Source: an uncultured Oribacterium sp. (GTDB taxonomy: Bacteria; Bacillota; Clostridia; Lachnospirales; Lachnospiraceae). From it: a stretch of 64,000 nucleotides of DNA. Of this stretch, positions 1-8,516 are shown piece by piece (positions within the stretch are counted from its first letter, which is position 1; every line of letters begins with the position of its first letter). The notes under the pieces are model-generated. The model worked only from the letters and a program-made list of their open reading frames with translations, did no database searches and was not told the DNA's origin. Both the position numbers and the translations under genes were made by a program. The stretch is taken from positions 62,001 to 126,000 of the forward strand of contig CAMKKZ010000008.1 in NCBI GenBank assembly GCA_946413525.1, written 5' to 3'.

Positions 1-87
1 CCTTCCGCAGATCTTGCATCTGGTATATGCCCTCGTTGAGAATTTGGCCGGCCGCTGCTGCTTCAACTTCTTTGATAACTTTGCCAT
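1..87 (-). CDS. rpsN: 30S ribosomal protein S14, type Z (5' part, runs off the window)
   Basis: Only the first 29 codons are in the window. The reverse complement starts at an ATG at 87 and reads [11 protein letters not shown], then a [10 protein letters not shown] stretch and CKICGR. The Cys-x-x-Cys is the first half of the zinc knuckle that marks the short zinc-type S14 of Gram-positives. It lies 15 bp after rplE, the usual place in the spc part of the cluster. S14 assembles into the head of the small ribosomal subunit. The rest of the gene and of the spc operon would continue leftwards. The identification rests on these residues and on gene order. Confidence 0.93.
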   Translation of the reverse strand, partial: MAKLSKKLKQQRPAKFSTRAYTRCKICGR

Positions 88-102
88 ATATCCTCCTAAG
101 CC

Positions 103-642
103 TTACTTTGCAAAAGGCATGTTGAAAAGGGTGAGAAGCTCCCTGGCTTCCTCGTCCGTCTTTGCCGTGGTCACAAAAATAACATCCATGCCCCTGACCT
201 TGTCAACCTTGTCGAACTCAATCTCAGGAAAAATGATCTGTTCCCTGATGCCAAGGGCGTAATTTCCCCTGCCGTCAAAGGCATTTGGATTGACGCCGCG
301 GAAGTCGCGGACACGGGGAAGCGCAAGGTTTATCAGACGGTCGGCAAACTCATACATGCGTTCGCCCCGAAGAGTCACCTTGCATCCAATGGACTGACCC
401 TCCCTTAATTTGAAGTTCGCGACGGACTTTTTGGCCTTGGTGATAATGGCATGCTGCCCTGTAATAACTTCCAGGTCACGAACGGCACTGTCAAGTATCT
501 TTGAATTTTCCTTCGCCTCGCCGACGCCCATATTGATCACGATTTTCTCGAGCCTGGGGATTTCATTCACATTCTTGTATCCGAACTTTTTCTTCATAGC
601 TTCTTTAATATCGCTATTGTAAAGTTCCTTAAGCCTGGCCAT
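103..642 (-). CDS. rplE: 50S ribosomal protein L5
   Basis: A 179-residue protein of exactly the usual L5 length. L5 binds 5S rRNA in the central protuberance of the large subunit. Recognisable blocks are the N-terminal [48 protein letters not shown] and the C-terminal [11 protein letters not shown] followed by [17 protein letters not shown] strong Shine-Dalgarno (GGAGGAAG) lies just upstream of the ATG at 642. It sits between rplX and rpsN in the conserved order, is co-transcribed with them, and shows no frameshift. Confidence 0.98.
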   Translation of the reverse strand: MARLKELYNSDIKEAMKKKFGYKNVNEIPRLEKIVINMGVGEAKENSKILDSAVRDLEVITGQHAIITKAKKSVANFKLREGQSIGCKVTLRGERMYEFADRLINLALPRVRDFRGVNPNAFDGRGNYALGIREQIIFPEIEFDKVDKVRGMDVIFVTTAKTDEEARELLTLFNMPFAK

Positions 643-661
643 TTCCTCTTCCTCCTTCCGC

Positions 662-967
662 TCAATCGATCACCTTGCCGGTCTTCTTGGCATACCTGAC
701 CTTCTTGCCGTTCTCCACGCGGAACCCGATCCTCGTGGCCTTCCCGTCCACCAGGATCATCACGTTGGACGCGTCCAATGCCGCCTCCTTCTTGATAATG
801 CCACCCTGGGGATTAGCCTGGTTCGGCTTCTGGTGCTTGGTGACCATATTGCAGCCCTCTACCACGACCCTGTTCTTCTCAGGGTCAAAAGCCAGGACCT
901 TGCCCTGCTCACCCTTGCTTTTCCCGGCAATGACCTTGACCATGTCGCCTTTCTTAATTCTATGCAT
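662..967 (-). CDS. rplX: 50S ribosomal protein L24
   Basis: L24 is a one-KOW-domain protein that starts large-subunit assembly on the 5' domain of 23S rRNA. The protein reads [24 protein letters not shown], a classic KOW motif, and continues to [21 protein letters not shown]. An ATG exists 33 bases further upstream, at 1000, but the start at 967 is chosen because GGGAGGTACGG lies at ribosome-binding distance and because L24 proteins begin at this point. The product is 101 residues, normal for the family. It follows rplN with a gap of 13 bp. Confidence 0.96.
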   Translation of the reverse strand: MHRIKKGDMVKVIAGKSKGEQGKVLAFDPEKNRVVVEGCNMVTKHQKPNQANPQGGIIKKEAALDASNVMILVDGKATRIGFRVENGKKVRYAKKTGKVID

Positions 968-980
968 CTCCGTACCTCCC

Positions 981-1349
981 TTATAATACTTCCGGCGCAA
1001 GGGATACGATCTTCATATAGCCATGATCGCGAAGCTCTCTGGCGACCGGTCCAAAGATACGAGTGCCCCTCGGAGTATTATCGTCCTTCAATATCACAGC
1101 CGCGTTTTCATCGAAGCGGATATAGCTGCCATCCTTCCTGCGGGCCTTGTCCACGGTGCGGACGATAACGGCCTTCACCACATCGCCCCTCTTCACCTGG
1201 CCGCCCGGAACGGCATCCTTGACAGATGCAACAATGATGTCGCCTATCGCGGCATACCTCCTTGTAGAGCCGCCCATAACACGGATGCAGAGCAGTTCTC
1301 TCGCGCCTGTGTTATCAGCAACCCTCAATCTCGTTTCCTGCTGAATCAT
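981..1349 (-). CDS. rplN: 50S ribosomal protein L14
   Basis: The 122-residue length is the invariant length of bacterial L14. The protein starts [24 protein letters not shown], contains the basic [13 protein letters not shown] and ends with FGPVARELR followed by [10 protein letters not shown], all hallmarks of L14. L14 contacts 23S rRNA at the subunit interface and neighbours L19. The gene has a GGAG Shine-Dalgarno and lies between rpsQ and rplX, tightly spaced and in one transcription unit with them. Confidence 0.98.
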   Translation of the reverse strand: MIQQETRLRVADNTGARELLCIRVMGGSTRRYAAIGDIIVASVKDAVPGGQVKRGDVVKAVIVRTVDKARRKDGSYIRFDENAAVILKDDNTPRGTRIFGPVARELRDHGYMKIVSLAPEVL

Positions 1350-1373
1350 TTCATGCTCCTTCCCTGCATCAGT

Positions 1374-1652
1374 TTATTTGGCTTTTTCAAGAATTTGCAC
1401 CAGCCTCCAGCGCTTTGTTTTGGACAAGGGCCTTGTGGCCATCACCTTCACTACATCTCCCTCACCGGCTTCATTATTTTCATCATGCGCATATATCTTG
1501 ACGGTACGTTTTACGATTTTTCCAATTACGGGGTGCTTGACGTGATCTTCGATTGCAATAACGATGGTCTTGTCCATCTTCGCACTTACGACCCTGCCGG
1601 TACGTGTCTTTCTAAGATTTCTCTCTTTTGCGATTTGTGCCATTTCTGCCAT
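1374..1652 (-). CDS. rpsQ: 30S ribosomal protein S17
   Basis: S17 is an OB-fold primary binder of 16S rRNA. The family core is seen as [20 protein letters not shown], then [19 protein letters not shown] and [16 protein letters not shown]. The frame stays open for 37 codons above the chosen start, but those codons overlap rpmC and do not look like S17. The ATG at 1652 is preceded by AAAGGGGAGC at the right distance and yields a 92-residue protein, slightly longer than the usual 84-88 because of a MAEMAQIA N-terminus. Confidence 0.96.
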   Translation of the reverse strand: MAEMAQIAKERNLRKTRTGRVVSAKMDKTIVIAIEDHVKHPVIGKIVKRTVKIYAHDENNEAGEGDVVKVMATRPLSKTKRWRLVQILEKAK

Positions 1653-1665
1653 TTGCTCCCCTTTC

Positions 1666-1869
1666 TCACGCCTTCGCCTTAATTGTGATAACGGTCTGAA
1701 TACGGGCGATGTTCTTACGGACCTCATGGATCCTGGCGGTATTATCAAGCTGATTCGTCGCATTCTGGAATCGCAGGTTAAAGAGCTCCTTCTTCGCGGT
1801 AACCAAATCCGCCCGGAGCTGCTCCACGCTCTTCGCAGTCAATTCTTCTACATATGCTCTTTTCTTCAT
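1666..1869 (-). CDS. rpmC: 50S ribosomal protein L29
   Basis: A 67-residue helical protein, the normal size of L29, which sits at the exit tunnel beside L23. Typical segments are [34 protein letters not shown] and the arginine-rich [16 protein letters not shown]. Its start codon overlaps the stop codon of rplP by 4 bases, so the two are likely translationally coupled. No anomaly was seen. Confidence 0.97.
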   Translation of the reverse strand: MKKRAYVEELTAKSVEQLRADLVTAKKELFNLRFQNATNQLDNTARIHEVRKNIARIQTVITIKAKA

Positions 1870-2297
1870 ACGTTATCACCGCCTTCCAGATCGGCCTTGG
1901 ACACGATCTTGCAATTGCACGGGAGCTTATGGGACGCAAGGCGCAGTGCCTCTCTCGCTGTCTCCTCCGGCACGCCGGCAATCTCGAAAAGCACCCTGCC
2001 CGGCTTCACAACAGCCACCCAGAATTCCACGGCGCCTTTTCCGGAACCCATACGGACTCCCAAAGGCTTCGCCGTAACCGGCTTGTCCGGGAAAATATCA
2101 ATCCAAACCTGTCCGCCACGGCGGATATACCTGGTCAGCGCGATACGGGCCGCCTCAATCTGGTTTGCTTTGATCCAGCAAGGCTCCAATGCGATGATGC
2201 CGTACTCGCCATGACAAATCTTGTTTCCCCTCGTGGCTTTTCCGCTCATTCTTCCGCGCATCTGCTTGCGGAATTTCGTTCTCTTAGGCATTAACAT
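1866..2297 (-). CDS. rplP: 50S ribosomal protein L16
   Basis: L16 helps to form the A-site tRNA binding region of the large subunit. The 143-residue product starts [17 protein letters not shown] and contains [16 protein letters not shown], the [19 protein letters not shown] block and [20 protein letters not shown], all strongly conserved in L16. The start codon lies 2 bp after the rpsC stop and the end overlaps rpmC by 4 bp. This very tight packing indicates coupled translation. Confidence 0.98.
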   Translation of the reverse strand: MLMPKRTKFRKQMRGRMSGKATRGNKICHGEYGIIALEPCWIKANQIEAARIALTRYIRRGGQVWIDIFPDKPVTAKPLGVRMGSGKGAVEFWVAVVKPGRVLFEIAGVPEETAREALRLASHKLPCNCKIVSKADLEGGDNV

Positions 2298-2299
2298 AG

Positions 2300-2962
2300 T
2301 TATTTCTCGCTCCCTTCCTTATTCTTCCTGGCAGGAAGCACCTCGCCCTTGTAGATCCATACCTTGATGCCAAGGCGTCCGTAGGTTGTCGCGGCTTCCG
2401 CAAATCCATAGTCAATATCGGCTCTCAAAGTCTGGAGCGGTATGGTGCCCTCGCTGTAAAACTCCCTTCTCGCAATGTCGGCTCCGCCTAGACGTCCGCC
2501 GACAGATGCCTTTATGCCAAGGGCTCCGGCCTTCATCGTACCCCTCATCGCCTGCTTCATGGCCTTACGGAAGGAAATACGCTTCTCAAGGGATTCGGCA
2601 ATGGATTCGGCCACAAGCTGGGCATCCCTCTCCGGCTTCTTGATTTCTTTGATGTCGATATAGACATTCTTATTCGCAATCTTCTGGACTTCCTTGCGGA
2701 TCTTCTCGATCTCCGCCCCGCCCTTTCCGATCACGAAACCGGGTTTTGCTGTATAGATGACGATACGCACCTTGTCATTGGCGGCCCTTTCGATTTCCAT
2801 CTTGGAAACGTTGGCTTCATGCAGTCTCTTCTTCAGATATTTCCTGATCTTGTAATCTTCCACAAGGATATCGGAAAAGGTCTTCTTGTCGGCGTACCAG
2901 CGGGAATCCCAGCCCTTGATAATGCCAACTCTCATGCCATGCGGATTAACTTTCTGTCCCAT
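2300..2962 (-). CDS. rpsC: 30S ribosomal protein S3
   Basis: A 220-residue S3 that lines the mRNA entry channel. It begins [24 protein letters not shown], the diagnostic S3 N-terminus, and carries a type II KH domain with the RNA-binding loop in [17 protein letters not shown]. The C-terminal half contains [29 protein letters not shown] and [15 protein letters not shown]. It is preceded by a GAGGAGGG ribosome binding site, lies 9 bp after rplV and is intact. Confidence 0.98.
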   Translation of the reverse strand: MGQKVNPHGMRVGIIKGWDSRWYADKKTFSDILVEDYKIRKYLKKRLHEANVSKMEIERAANDKVRIVIYTAKPGFVIGKGGAEIEKIRKEVQKIANKNVYIDIKEIKKPERDAQLVAESIAESLEKRISFRKAMKQAMRGTMKAGALGIKASVGGRLGGADIARREFYSEGTIPLQTLRADIDYGFAEAATTYGRLGIKVWIYKGEVLPARKNKEGSEK

Positions 2963-2971
2963 TTTCCCTCC

Positions 2972-3361
2972 TCACTTTCTTTCATCCAGAACAACTGTAA
3001 TATGGGAGCTTCTTTTCAAAATACGGTAAGCCCTGCCCTGTGCCCTGGGGTGAATGCGCTTCATGCTCGGAGCCATGTTCGCGTAGCATTCCGCGACATA
3101 AAGATTGTCCCTGGACATATTATTGTTGTTTTCCGCGTTCGCGGCAGCGGATTCAAGGAGCTTCCTGAGGAGCTGGGAAGCGTACCTCGGATTATATGTA
3201 ACAATGCCTATCGCCTCTTCAAGGCCCTTGCCCCGAATCGCGTCCAGGACGAAACATGCCTTCTGGACGGAAACGCGCGCATATGAAAGCTTTGCGGAAG
3301 GTCTGGTATCTTTGACCTTGTTCCTCTCCCTCTTGATCTGAGATCTGTGACCCTTTGACAT
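2972..3361 (-). CDS. rplV: 50S ribosomal protein L22
   Basis: L22 spans the large subunit and its beta-hairpin lines the exit tunnel near the macrolide site. Family blocks seen are the SYARVSVQKACFVLDAIRGK segment, NPRYASQLLRKLLESAAANAENN and the hairpin tip region MKRIHPRAQGRAYRILKRSSHITVVL. The product is 129 residues, about 15 longer than the commonest form because of a basic N-terminal extension (SKGHRSQIKRERNKVKDTR). GGAGGG precedes the ATG. Confidence 0.97.
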   Translation of the reverse strand: MSKGHRSQIKRERNKVKDTRPSAKLSYARVSVQKACFVLDAIRGKGLEEAIGIVTYNPRYASQLLRKLLESAAANAENNNNMSRDNLYVAECYANMAPSMKRIHPRAQGRAYRILKRSSHITVVLDERK

Positions 3362-3384
3362 TTCATGCCCTCCTTCCTATGCAA

Positions 3385-3663
3385 TCAGCCTTTTCTCTCA
3401 TCGCCGTTGCCATGATGGCCGCGATAGGTCCTGGTTGCGACAAATTCACCAAGCTTGTGGCCGACCATATCCTCAGTGATATATACCGGGACATGCTTTC
3501 TTCCGTCATGCACCGCGATCGTATGTCCCACAAAGGACGGGAAAATCGTGGAGCGGCGAGACCAGGTCTTGATGACTGACTTGGAATTCTGCGCATTCAT
3601 AGCGTTTATCGCCTTGAGCAGGCTCTTGTCTGCAAACGGTCCCTTTTTAACTGAACGTGCCAT
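3385..3663 (-). CDS. rpsS: 30S ribosomal protein S19
   Basis: The protein has 92 residues, standard for S19, which sits in the head of the 30S subunit and contacts S13. It reads [16 protein letters not shown] at the start, then [24 protein letters not shown] and [19 protein letters not shown]. The last residues, [16 protein letters not shown], are the usual disordered basic tail. A GGGAGGAG ribosome binding site precedes the start codon, and the gene lies between rplB and rplV as expected. Confidence 0.98.
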   Translation of the reverse strand: MARSVKKGPFADKSLLKAINAMNAQNSKSVIKTWSRRSTIFPSFVGHTIAVHDGRKHVPVYITEDMVGHKLGEFVATRTYRGHHGNGDERKG

Positions 3664-3683
3664 ATCTTCTATACTCCTCCCGC

Positions 3684-4529
3684 TTATTTGATGCCCCTGC
3701 CGTCACGCCTTCTGACGATCAGCTTGTTGGAATGCTTCTTCTTGTTCCTGGTCTTCAGGCCGAGAGCCGGCTTGCCCCAGGGAGTGGAAGGTCCCGGCCT
3801 GCCGATGGGCGATCTGCCCTCGCCGCCGCCGTGGGGATGGTCGTTCGGGTTCATTACAGAACCGCGGACAGTAGGCCGAATGCCCATATGGCGCTTCCTT
3901 CCGGCCTTGCCAAGATTGATAAGGTTGTGTTCCACATTGCCAACGACTCCGATAGTCGCGCGGCACTCGATGGGCACCATGCGCATTTCACCGGAAGGAA
4001 GGCGGAGGGTCGCGTACTTCCCTTCCTTCGCCATCAACTGAGCCGCGTTACCGGCCGAGCGGACCAACTGGGCTCCCTTGCCGGGAATCATTTCAATGGC
4101 ATGAATCTCCGCGCCAACAGGAATGTTCGATAGCGGCAGGCAATTTCCAAGCCTGGCCTCGGCCTGGTCCCCGGAAACCACTTTCATGCCGTCCGTCAGC
4201 CCCTTCGGGGCAAGGATGTAGGACTTTGTCCCATCCTCGTACACCAGAAGCGCGATATTTGCGGAACGATTGGGATCATATTCGATGCCGATCACCTTTG
4301 CCGTCATGCCGTCCCTGGAATTCCTCTTGAAATCGATGATCCTGTATTTCTTGCGGTTTCCGCCCCCTCTGTGGCGAACCGTTATCTTGCCCTGGTTATT
4401 TCTGCCGGAATGCTTCTTCTTTTTGTCAAGAAGGCTCTTTTCCGGTTTTTTCTTTGTAATTTCAGAAAAATCGGAACCGGTCATGTTCCTTCTGGACGGC
4501 GTATAGGGTTTATAGGTCTTAATACCCAT
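3684..4529 (-). CDS. rplB: 50S ribosomal protein L2
   Basis: L2 is a primary 23S rRNA binder needed for subunit association and peptidyl transferase function. The 281-residue product opens [14 protein letters not shown], carries the [16 protein letters not shown] loop and ends with the conserved [18 protein letters not shown] and [12 protein letters not shown] motifs, which include the histidine placed near the catalytic centre. Length is within a few residues of the family norm. A 151-bp gap without visible coding content separates it from rplW, the widest gap inside this operon. Confidence 0.98.
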   Translation of the reverse strand: MGIKTYKPYTPSRRNMTGSDFSEITKKKPEKSLLDKKKKHSGRNNQGKITVRHRGGGNRKKYRIIDFKRNSRDGMTAKVIGIEYDPNRSANIALLVYEDGTKSYILAPKGLTDGMKVVSGDQAEARLGNCLPLSNIPVGAEIHAIEMIPGKGAQLVRSAGNAAQLMAKEGKYATLRLPSGEMRMVPIECRATIGVVGNVEHNLINLGKAGRKRHMGIRPTVRGSVMNPNDHPHGGGEGRSPIGRPGPSTPWGKPALGLKTRNKKKHSNKLIVRRRDGRGIK

Positions 4530-4680
4530 GGCTCTTATTCTCCTTTATAATCTTCTCTGATCCTCCCGAACAACGCCATCGGGCGTGTGCGGGAAATGGT
4601 AGGGAAGCTACCTGCTTCCCAGCCGCGTATAGTCGAGAAATTTTATCACGCGGCCCTTTCTATAAGCTTCTGTCCGGGAA

Positions 4681-4980
4681 TCAGAGGCTTGTGAAAAGCT
4701 CGATATCCTTCGAATCCTCAGTCAGCTTGACGATGGCCTTTTTCCTTTTCGCGGTCTTCCCGTAGACGAGGCCTCTCCGCCGTGTTTTCCCATCAAGGTT
4801 CATGGTGTTAACATAACTGACCTTCGTGCCCTCGAACATCTTTTCTACGGCTTCCCTGATCTGGACCTTTGTGACGTCCGGATGAACAAGGAAGGTATAT
4901 TTCTTGTCAGCCATTTCGCTCATGGACTTTTCAGTAATTACAGGGCGAAGGATGACGTCATAATATCTGATGTCTGCCAT
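4681..4980 (-). CDS. rplW: 50S ribosomal protein L23
   Basis: L23 docks trigger factor and SRP at the tunnel exit. The 99-residue protein contains YYDVILRPVITEKSM, then KYTFLVHPDVTKVQIREAVEKMF and NTMNLDGKTRRRG, the normal L23 pattern. The ATG overlaps the rplD stop codon by one base (TAATG), which points to translational coupling. Its length fits the family. Confidence 0.97.
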   Translation of the reverse strand: MADIRYYDVILRPVITEKSMSEMADKKYTFLVHPDVTKVQIREAVEKMFEGTKVSYVNTMNLDGKTRRRGLVYGKTAKRKKAIVKLTEDSKDIELFTSL

Positions 4981-5639
4981 TATGCGTATACCTCCTCAAT
5001 ATTCTTGATGGCCTGCTTTGAAATGATTACTGTATGATACTTCATAAGGTCATAGGTGTTGAGGTCATTCGTCCTGTCCTTCTCATCCTCTTCCTTCCTG
5101 CACCCCTCCACCAGCGTTGTCTTCACATCAGGGATGTTCCGCGAGGAAAGAAGGGCGTTCCTGCTGTAAGCATCAAGGACAACAAGGGCGTTGTCAGCTT
5201 TCAGCGCGTTCAGCATGGCCTGGAATTTCTTTGTCTTGATTTCATCGAAGCGAATCTCGTCCACCACGATGAGCTTCTTTTCAAGCACCGCGTTGCTCAG
5301 GGCTGATTTCAGAGCCGCCCTCTTTTCCTTTTTGTTCAAGGAAAGTGAATAATCCCTTGGGACCGGGGCGAATACCACGCCGCCTCCCTTCCACTGCGGG
5401 GCCCGGATAGAACCCTGCCGGGCGTGTCCTGTGCCTTTCTGCCTCCAGGGCTTCTTCCCTCCCCCGGAAACCTCCGAGCGTGTCAGAGCCTTTTTCGTTC
5501 CCTGCCTCTGATTGGCAAGGTAAGTGACCACGGCACGATGGACAAGGTGCTGGTTCACTTCCACGGAAAAAATCGCGTCCGCAAGCTCCATGGATCCAAC
5601 CTCGTTGCCCTGCATGTCAAAAACAGCTATGTTTGCCAT
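4980..5639 (-). CDS. rplD: 50S ribosomal protein L4
   Basis: L4 reaches into the exit tunnel and, in E. coli, also represses its own S10 operon through the leader RNA; whether it does so here is inference. The 219-residue protein shows the tunnel-loop motif VSGGGKKPWRQKGTGHARQG, followed by the SIRAPQWKGGGVVFAP segment, and the C-terminal ALNALKADNALVVLD region. A segment CRKEEDEKDRTNDLNTYDLMKY near the C-terminus is more acidic than in most relatives. The Shine-Dalgarno is AAAGGAGGA. Confidence 0.97.
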   Translation of the reverse strand: MANIAVFDMQGNEVGSMELADAIFSVEVNQHLVHRAVVTYLANQRQGTKKALTRSEVSGGGKKPWRQKGTGHARQGSIRAPQWKGGGVVFAPVPRDYSLSLNKKEKRAALKSALSNAVLEKKLIVVDEIRFDEIKTKKFQAMLNALKADNALVVLDAYSRNALLSSRNIPDVKTTLVEGCRKEEDEKDRTNDLNTYDLMKYHTVIISKQAIKNIEEVYA

Positions 5640-5657
5640 TTATTCCTCCTTTCCGCC

Positions 5658-6293
5658 TCAATTCATGGCCTTCGCGGATTCCTTGACCGTGAGGAGACCC
5701 TTCTTCGGGCCCGGCACCCCGCCTTTTACAAGGATGAGGTTGTTTTCTGCATCGACCCTCACTACGGTCAGATTCTGGGCTGTCACATTCACGGCGCCCA
5801 TATGGGAAGGCATCCCCTTGCCGGGAAGCACCCTCGACGGCGTGGCTGACGTGCCGTTGGAACCCTGATGGCGGTGGAACTTGGAACCGTGTGTCATCGG
5901 CCCCCTGTGCTGGCCATATTTCCTGATGGCTGACTGAAAGCCCTTGCCCTTGGAAACGCCGGAAATATCCACCTTGTCGCCAACGGAAAAGATATCCGCC
6001 TTGATCTCGCCCTTGACCTCATATTCCTCCGCGTTCTCAAAACGGAATTCACGGACAAAACGCTTGCATGGGACGCCTGCCTTGTCAAAATGTCCTTTCA
6101 TGGGCTTGTTCACGAGCTTCTCGCGCTTGTCCTCGAAGCCCACCTGAACAGCCTTGTAGCCGTCCGTCTCCTCGGTCTTCACCTGCGTGACCACGCAGGG
6201 CCCGGCCTGAAGCACTGTGACAGGGATCAGGACTCCATTCTCGTCCCAAATCTGCGTCATGCCAACTTTTCTTGCCAAAATAGCTTTCTTCAT
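5658..6293 (-). CDS. rplC: 50S ribosomal protein L3
   Basis: A 211-residue L3, of usual size. L3 starts large-subunit assembly and its extension approaches the peptidyl transferase centre. The motifs are [36 protein letters not shown], then [17 protein letters not shown] and [11 protein letters not shown], which contain the tip of the central extension. The gene follows rpsJ after 50 bp and has a GGAGAG ribosome binding site close to the start. Confidence 0.98.
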   Translation of the reverse strand: MKKAILARKVGMTQIWDENGVLIPVTVLQAGPCVVTQVKTEETDGYKAVQVGFEDKREKLVNKPMKGHFDKAGVPCKRFVREFRFENAEEYEVKGEIKADIFSVGDKVDISGVSKGKGFQSAIRKYGQHRGPMTHGSKFHRHQGSNGTSATPSRVLPGKGMPSHMGAVNVTAQNLTVVRVDAENNLILVKGGVPGPKKGLLTVKESAKAMN

Positions 6294-6343
6294 CTACTCT
6301 CCTCTCTACAGCGGAATATTGCCATGGCAATATTCATACTAGA

Positions 6344-6661
6344 TTACCTGGCCTTCATCTTGATATCCACATACACGCCTGCGGGCATCTCCAGGCGCTG
6401 GAGCGCGTCCATGGTCTTCTGGTTCGGACTGATCACGTCGATCAGCCTCTTGTGCGTCCTCTGCTCAAACTGCTCACGGGAATCCTTGTATTTGTGGACA
6501 GCGCGGAGGATCGTGATCACTTCCTTTTTGGTGGGAAGGGGTACGGGGCCTGAGACCTGGGAACCGGTCTTCTTGCAGTTTTCCACGATTTTCGTAGCCG
6601 ATTCGTCTACAAGCTTGTGGTCGTACGCCTTAAGTGTGATCCTCATAACTTGACTTGCCAT
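6344..6661 (-). CDS. rpsJ: 30S ribosomal protein S10 (NusE)
   Basis: The first gene of the cluster and of the transcript. S10 is a 30S head protein that also acts as NusE in antitermination. The 105-residue sequence contains [20 protein letters not shown], the block [37 protein letters not shown] and [20 protein letters not shown], all diagnostic. A GGAGG motif lies 11 bases before the ATG, followed by a run of T residues. The promoter and a folded leader lie upstream. Confidence 0.98.
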   Translation of the reverse strand: MASQVMRITLKAYDHKLVDESATKIVENCKKTGSQVSGPVPLPTKKEVITILRAVHKYKDSREQFEQRTHKRLIDVISPNQKTMDALQRLEMPAGVYVDIKMKAR

Positions 6662-6886
6662 AAAAAAAGCCGCCTCCTATCGGAATGTTGACGAAAGGCG
6701 GTGACTGTACATAAAAATAAGGACCCATCTGCTGTGGGATAGATCAATTTTCGTACAGTGACCTGTCGTCAGTTTCACAACTTGACATTCGCTCCGCGAA
6801 GTTCTCCCGGACAGCTTATACCAGGCCTCTCGGCCGGCTTTCGCTCTTCAGGCAATCTTTCACTTCATAGCTATCATGTCACAGCA
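6662..6886 (-). promoter_or_regulatory. Structured 5' leader of the S10 ribosomal protein operon
   Basis: Between the predicted promoter and rpsJ lies about 225 nt of untranslated leader. Its rpsJ-proximal part forms a long stem: bases 6700-6710 pair with 6753-6763 (10 of 11 pairs) and, further out, 6689-6694 pairs with 6766-6771. A small CCCA/TGGG hairpin sits within the loop at about 6723-6739. Autoregulation of S10 operons by L4 through a leader is known in gamma-proteobacteria. This leader is a plausible but unproven equivalent. Confidence 0.6.
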
Positions 6887-6892
6887 CGTTAT

Positions 6893-6921
6893 AAAATAGC
6901 ACGGGGAGAATTTGATTGCAA
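6893..6921 (-). promoter_or_regulatory. Promoter of the S10 operon
   Basis: On the minus strand, TTGCAA at 6921-6916 is followed after 17 bases by TATTTT at 6898-6893. This is a good vegetative-sigma promoter with optimal spacing. It lies about 230 bp before rpsJ, with no other gene between. Confidence 0.7.
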
Positions 6922-6962
6922 GCACTTTCTTTAAGAAAATGTGACTTTTTTAAAAATATCAG

Positions 6963-7007
6963 CAAAAAGGAAACCGGCGGTACCGCTTTTCTTGCGGATA
7001 CCGCCGG
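6963..7007 (-). terminator. Rho-independent terminator after the glucan-binding repeat protein gene
   Basis: Read on the minus strand, a GC-rich inverted repeat (arms 7007-6994 and 6986-6974, around CCGGCGGTA) closes a seven-base A-rich loop and is followed by a T-rich stretch. It sits about 50 bp beyond the stop codon of the gene at 7060-8292 and separates it from the ribosomal promoter. Confidence 0.75.
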
Positions 7008-7059
7008 CCCTTTCAGGAGAACTCTTTGGCAAATTGAGAAAAACTTAAGATAATGCAGC

Positions 7060-8292
7060 TCACCTTGTCTCCTCGGTGACCTCCGGCGCTGTCAGCGTGA
7101 TTTCCGTCAGCACGCCATCCTCTTCCGATGCCAGCGTGCCGTCAGCGTTGGTAGACCACTTCACGCCGTCCCTGTCCTTGTTGTTTTTCCGGTTCTTCAT
7201 AATGTTTCCGGAAGAATTAACGACGTAGACGCTGCCGTCAAAATTAACCTTCGAATAACCCACATTGGAATCGGCCTTCTGAAGCTTTCCTTCATAATAA
7301 ATGCCATCATTCTTGATACCAGTCAGGCCTCTGCCGGAATTATCGAAAAAACAGGTGATCCTTTCCCCATCGTCCTGCGTAAGGGTGACCCTGCCCGTCT
7401 TGATGGAACAGTCATTTCTGGAAGTGCCGCAAAAATAGATGTGCTGCGTGCCGTCTTCCGAAGTCACTGCCCTCCGTATTCCGTAAACCGGGTTGCCGAT
7501 TGAATTAAAGAGGAAACGCTTTCCGTTTATCCTCTGTACATCGTAGACGTCCGAAGAGCCTGCCGCGGGATGGCCGTTACCCTTGAAATAGAACCATTCC
7601 ACATCGCCGGTGGAAAGGTCGTTTCCGTTCCCACCGCCGTTGTTCTCAGGGCCCACAGTGGCATACCATGTGCCTGCCACCCGCTGACCCAGCTTGAATT
7701 TCCCTTCGGTCTTTTCCGCGAAATACATGTAACCGGTAATCTCCGGGGAGCTGCTCTCCGTTTCCGCCCATCCGGTGACCATGCATCCGTTCATGTCAAA
7801 GCCATACACCATGCCGTCAATGGTCTTCGTGGTAACATAGCTATCCGTGGAGTGGAATTTCTCGCCTGTCCTCGTGTTGAAATAAAACCAGTAGCTCTCC
7901 CCATAAGAGCCGTCTTCCGAGTATACGTCATCCGGAAGCTGAAGCTGTTTCCAACCGGTCCGCATTGCCCCGTTATTTACATCGCAGTAATAATTATTGT
8001 TGTCCACCCAGCCGGTCTGCATAATGCCATTACCGTCAAAGTAATAATAATCATCCCCAACCTTCTGCCAGCCATCGGTTCTGAGAGTTCCATTGCCGGT
8101 AGCATAATACCAAATGACTCTTCCGTTGTCATTCGCCTTGATCCATGAATTTGTCACGATGGAACCGTCGTCATTCTGAAACACCTGGTATCCCGAATTA
8201 TTTGTTGTCCAGCCTCCGGCAATCGCGGAAAGCCCAGGCACGGCGGCGGCCAGCACTAACCCCAGGAGCATCCCAGCAAACTTCTTTTTCAT
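7060..8292 (-). CDS. Secreted cell-wall/glucan-binding repeat protein
   Basis: The 410-residue product begins with a signal peptide (MKKKFAGMLLGLVLAAAVPGLSAIA). The mature part consists of repeats of the choline/glucan-binding type: WYYATGNGTLRTDGW, DDYYYFDGNGIMQTGW, NNYYCDVNNGAMRTGW, WFYFNTRTG and similar. Such repeats bind cell-wall or polysaccharide ligands. No catalytic domain is visible, so it may be a surface-anchoring or structural protein. It is transcribed alone, with a promoter at 8335-8363 and a terminator at 6963-7007. The ligand cannot be deduced from sequence. Confidence 0.85.
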   Translation of the reverse strand: MKKKFAGMLLGLVLAAAVPGLSAIAGGWTTNNSGYQVFQNDDGSIVTNSWIKANDNGRVIWYYATGNGTLRTDGWQKVGDDYYYFDGNGIMQTGWVDNNNYYCDVNNGAMRTGWKQLQLPDDVYSEDGSYGESYWFYFNTRTGEKFHSTDSYVTTKTIDGMVYGFDMNGCMVTGWAETESSSPEITGYMYFAEKTEGKFKLGQRVAGTWYATVGPENNGGGNGNDLSTGDVEWFYFKGNGHPAAGSSDVYDVQRINGKRFLFNSIGNPVYGIRRAVTSEDGTQHIYFCGTSRNDCSIKTGRVTLTQDDGERITCFFDNSGRGLTGIKNDGIYYEGKLQKADSNVGYSKVNFDGSVYVVNSSGNIMKNRKNNKDRDGVKWSTNADGTLASEEDGVLTEITLTAPEVTEETR

Positions 8293-8334
8293 ACATACCC
8301 TCCAAGTGTGCTTGTTTTCTTTCTGATGCCCTTT

Positions 8335-8363
8335 ATAATAACCTCCCTGACCGACAATTACAA
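8335..8363 (-). promoter_or_regulatory. Promoter of the glucan-binding repeat protein gene
   Basis: On the minus strand, TTGTAA at 8363-8358 and TATTAT at 8340-8335 are separated by 17 bases, and the start codon follows about 40 bases later, behind a GGAGGG ribosome binding site. The DNA further upstream (about 8430-8545) contains short degenerate repeats with a CTCCGGCC core. Confidence 0.6.
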
Positions 8364-8516
8364 TTTCTTAAACATTAACATATATTTCATTTTCTACTGT
8401 TTTCGTACAAATTCTTACGGAGAAATGACAGTGCTGAAAACGGCGCCTTCAGCCCTATCTTCAAAAGGCATCTCCGGCCACGTTTTCATTTTCAAACGGT
8501 GCCTCCGGCCGTGTCT

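Noticed and set aside
1652..1763. N-terminal extension of rpsQ
   Set aside because: It overlaps rpmC, lacks S17 similarity and has no ribosome binding site; the internal ATG at 1652 fits better.
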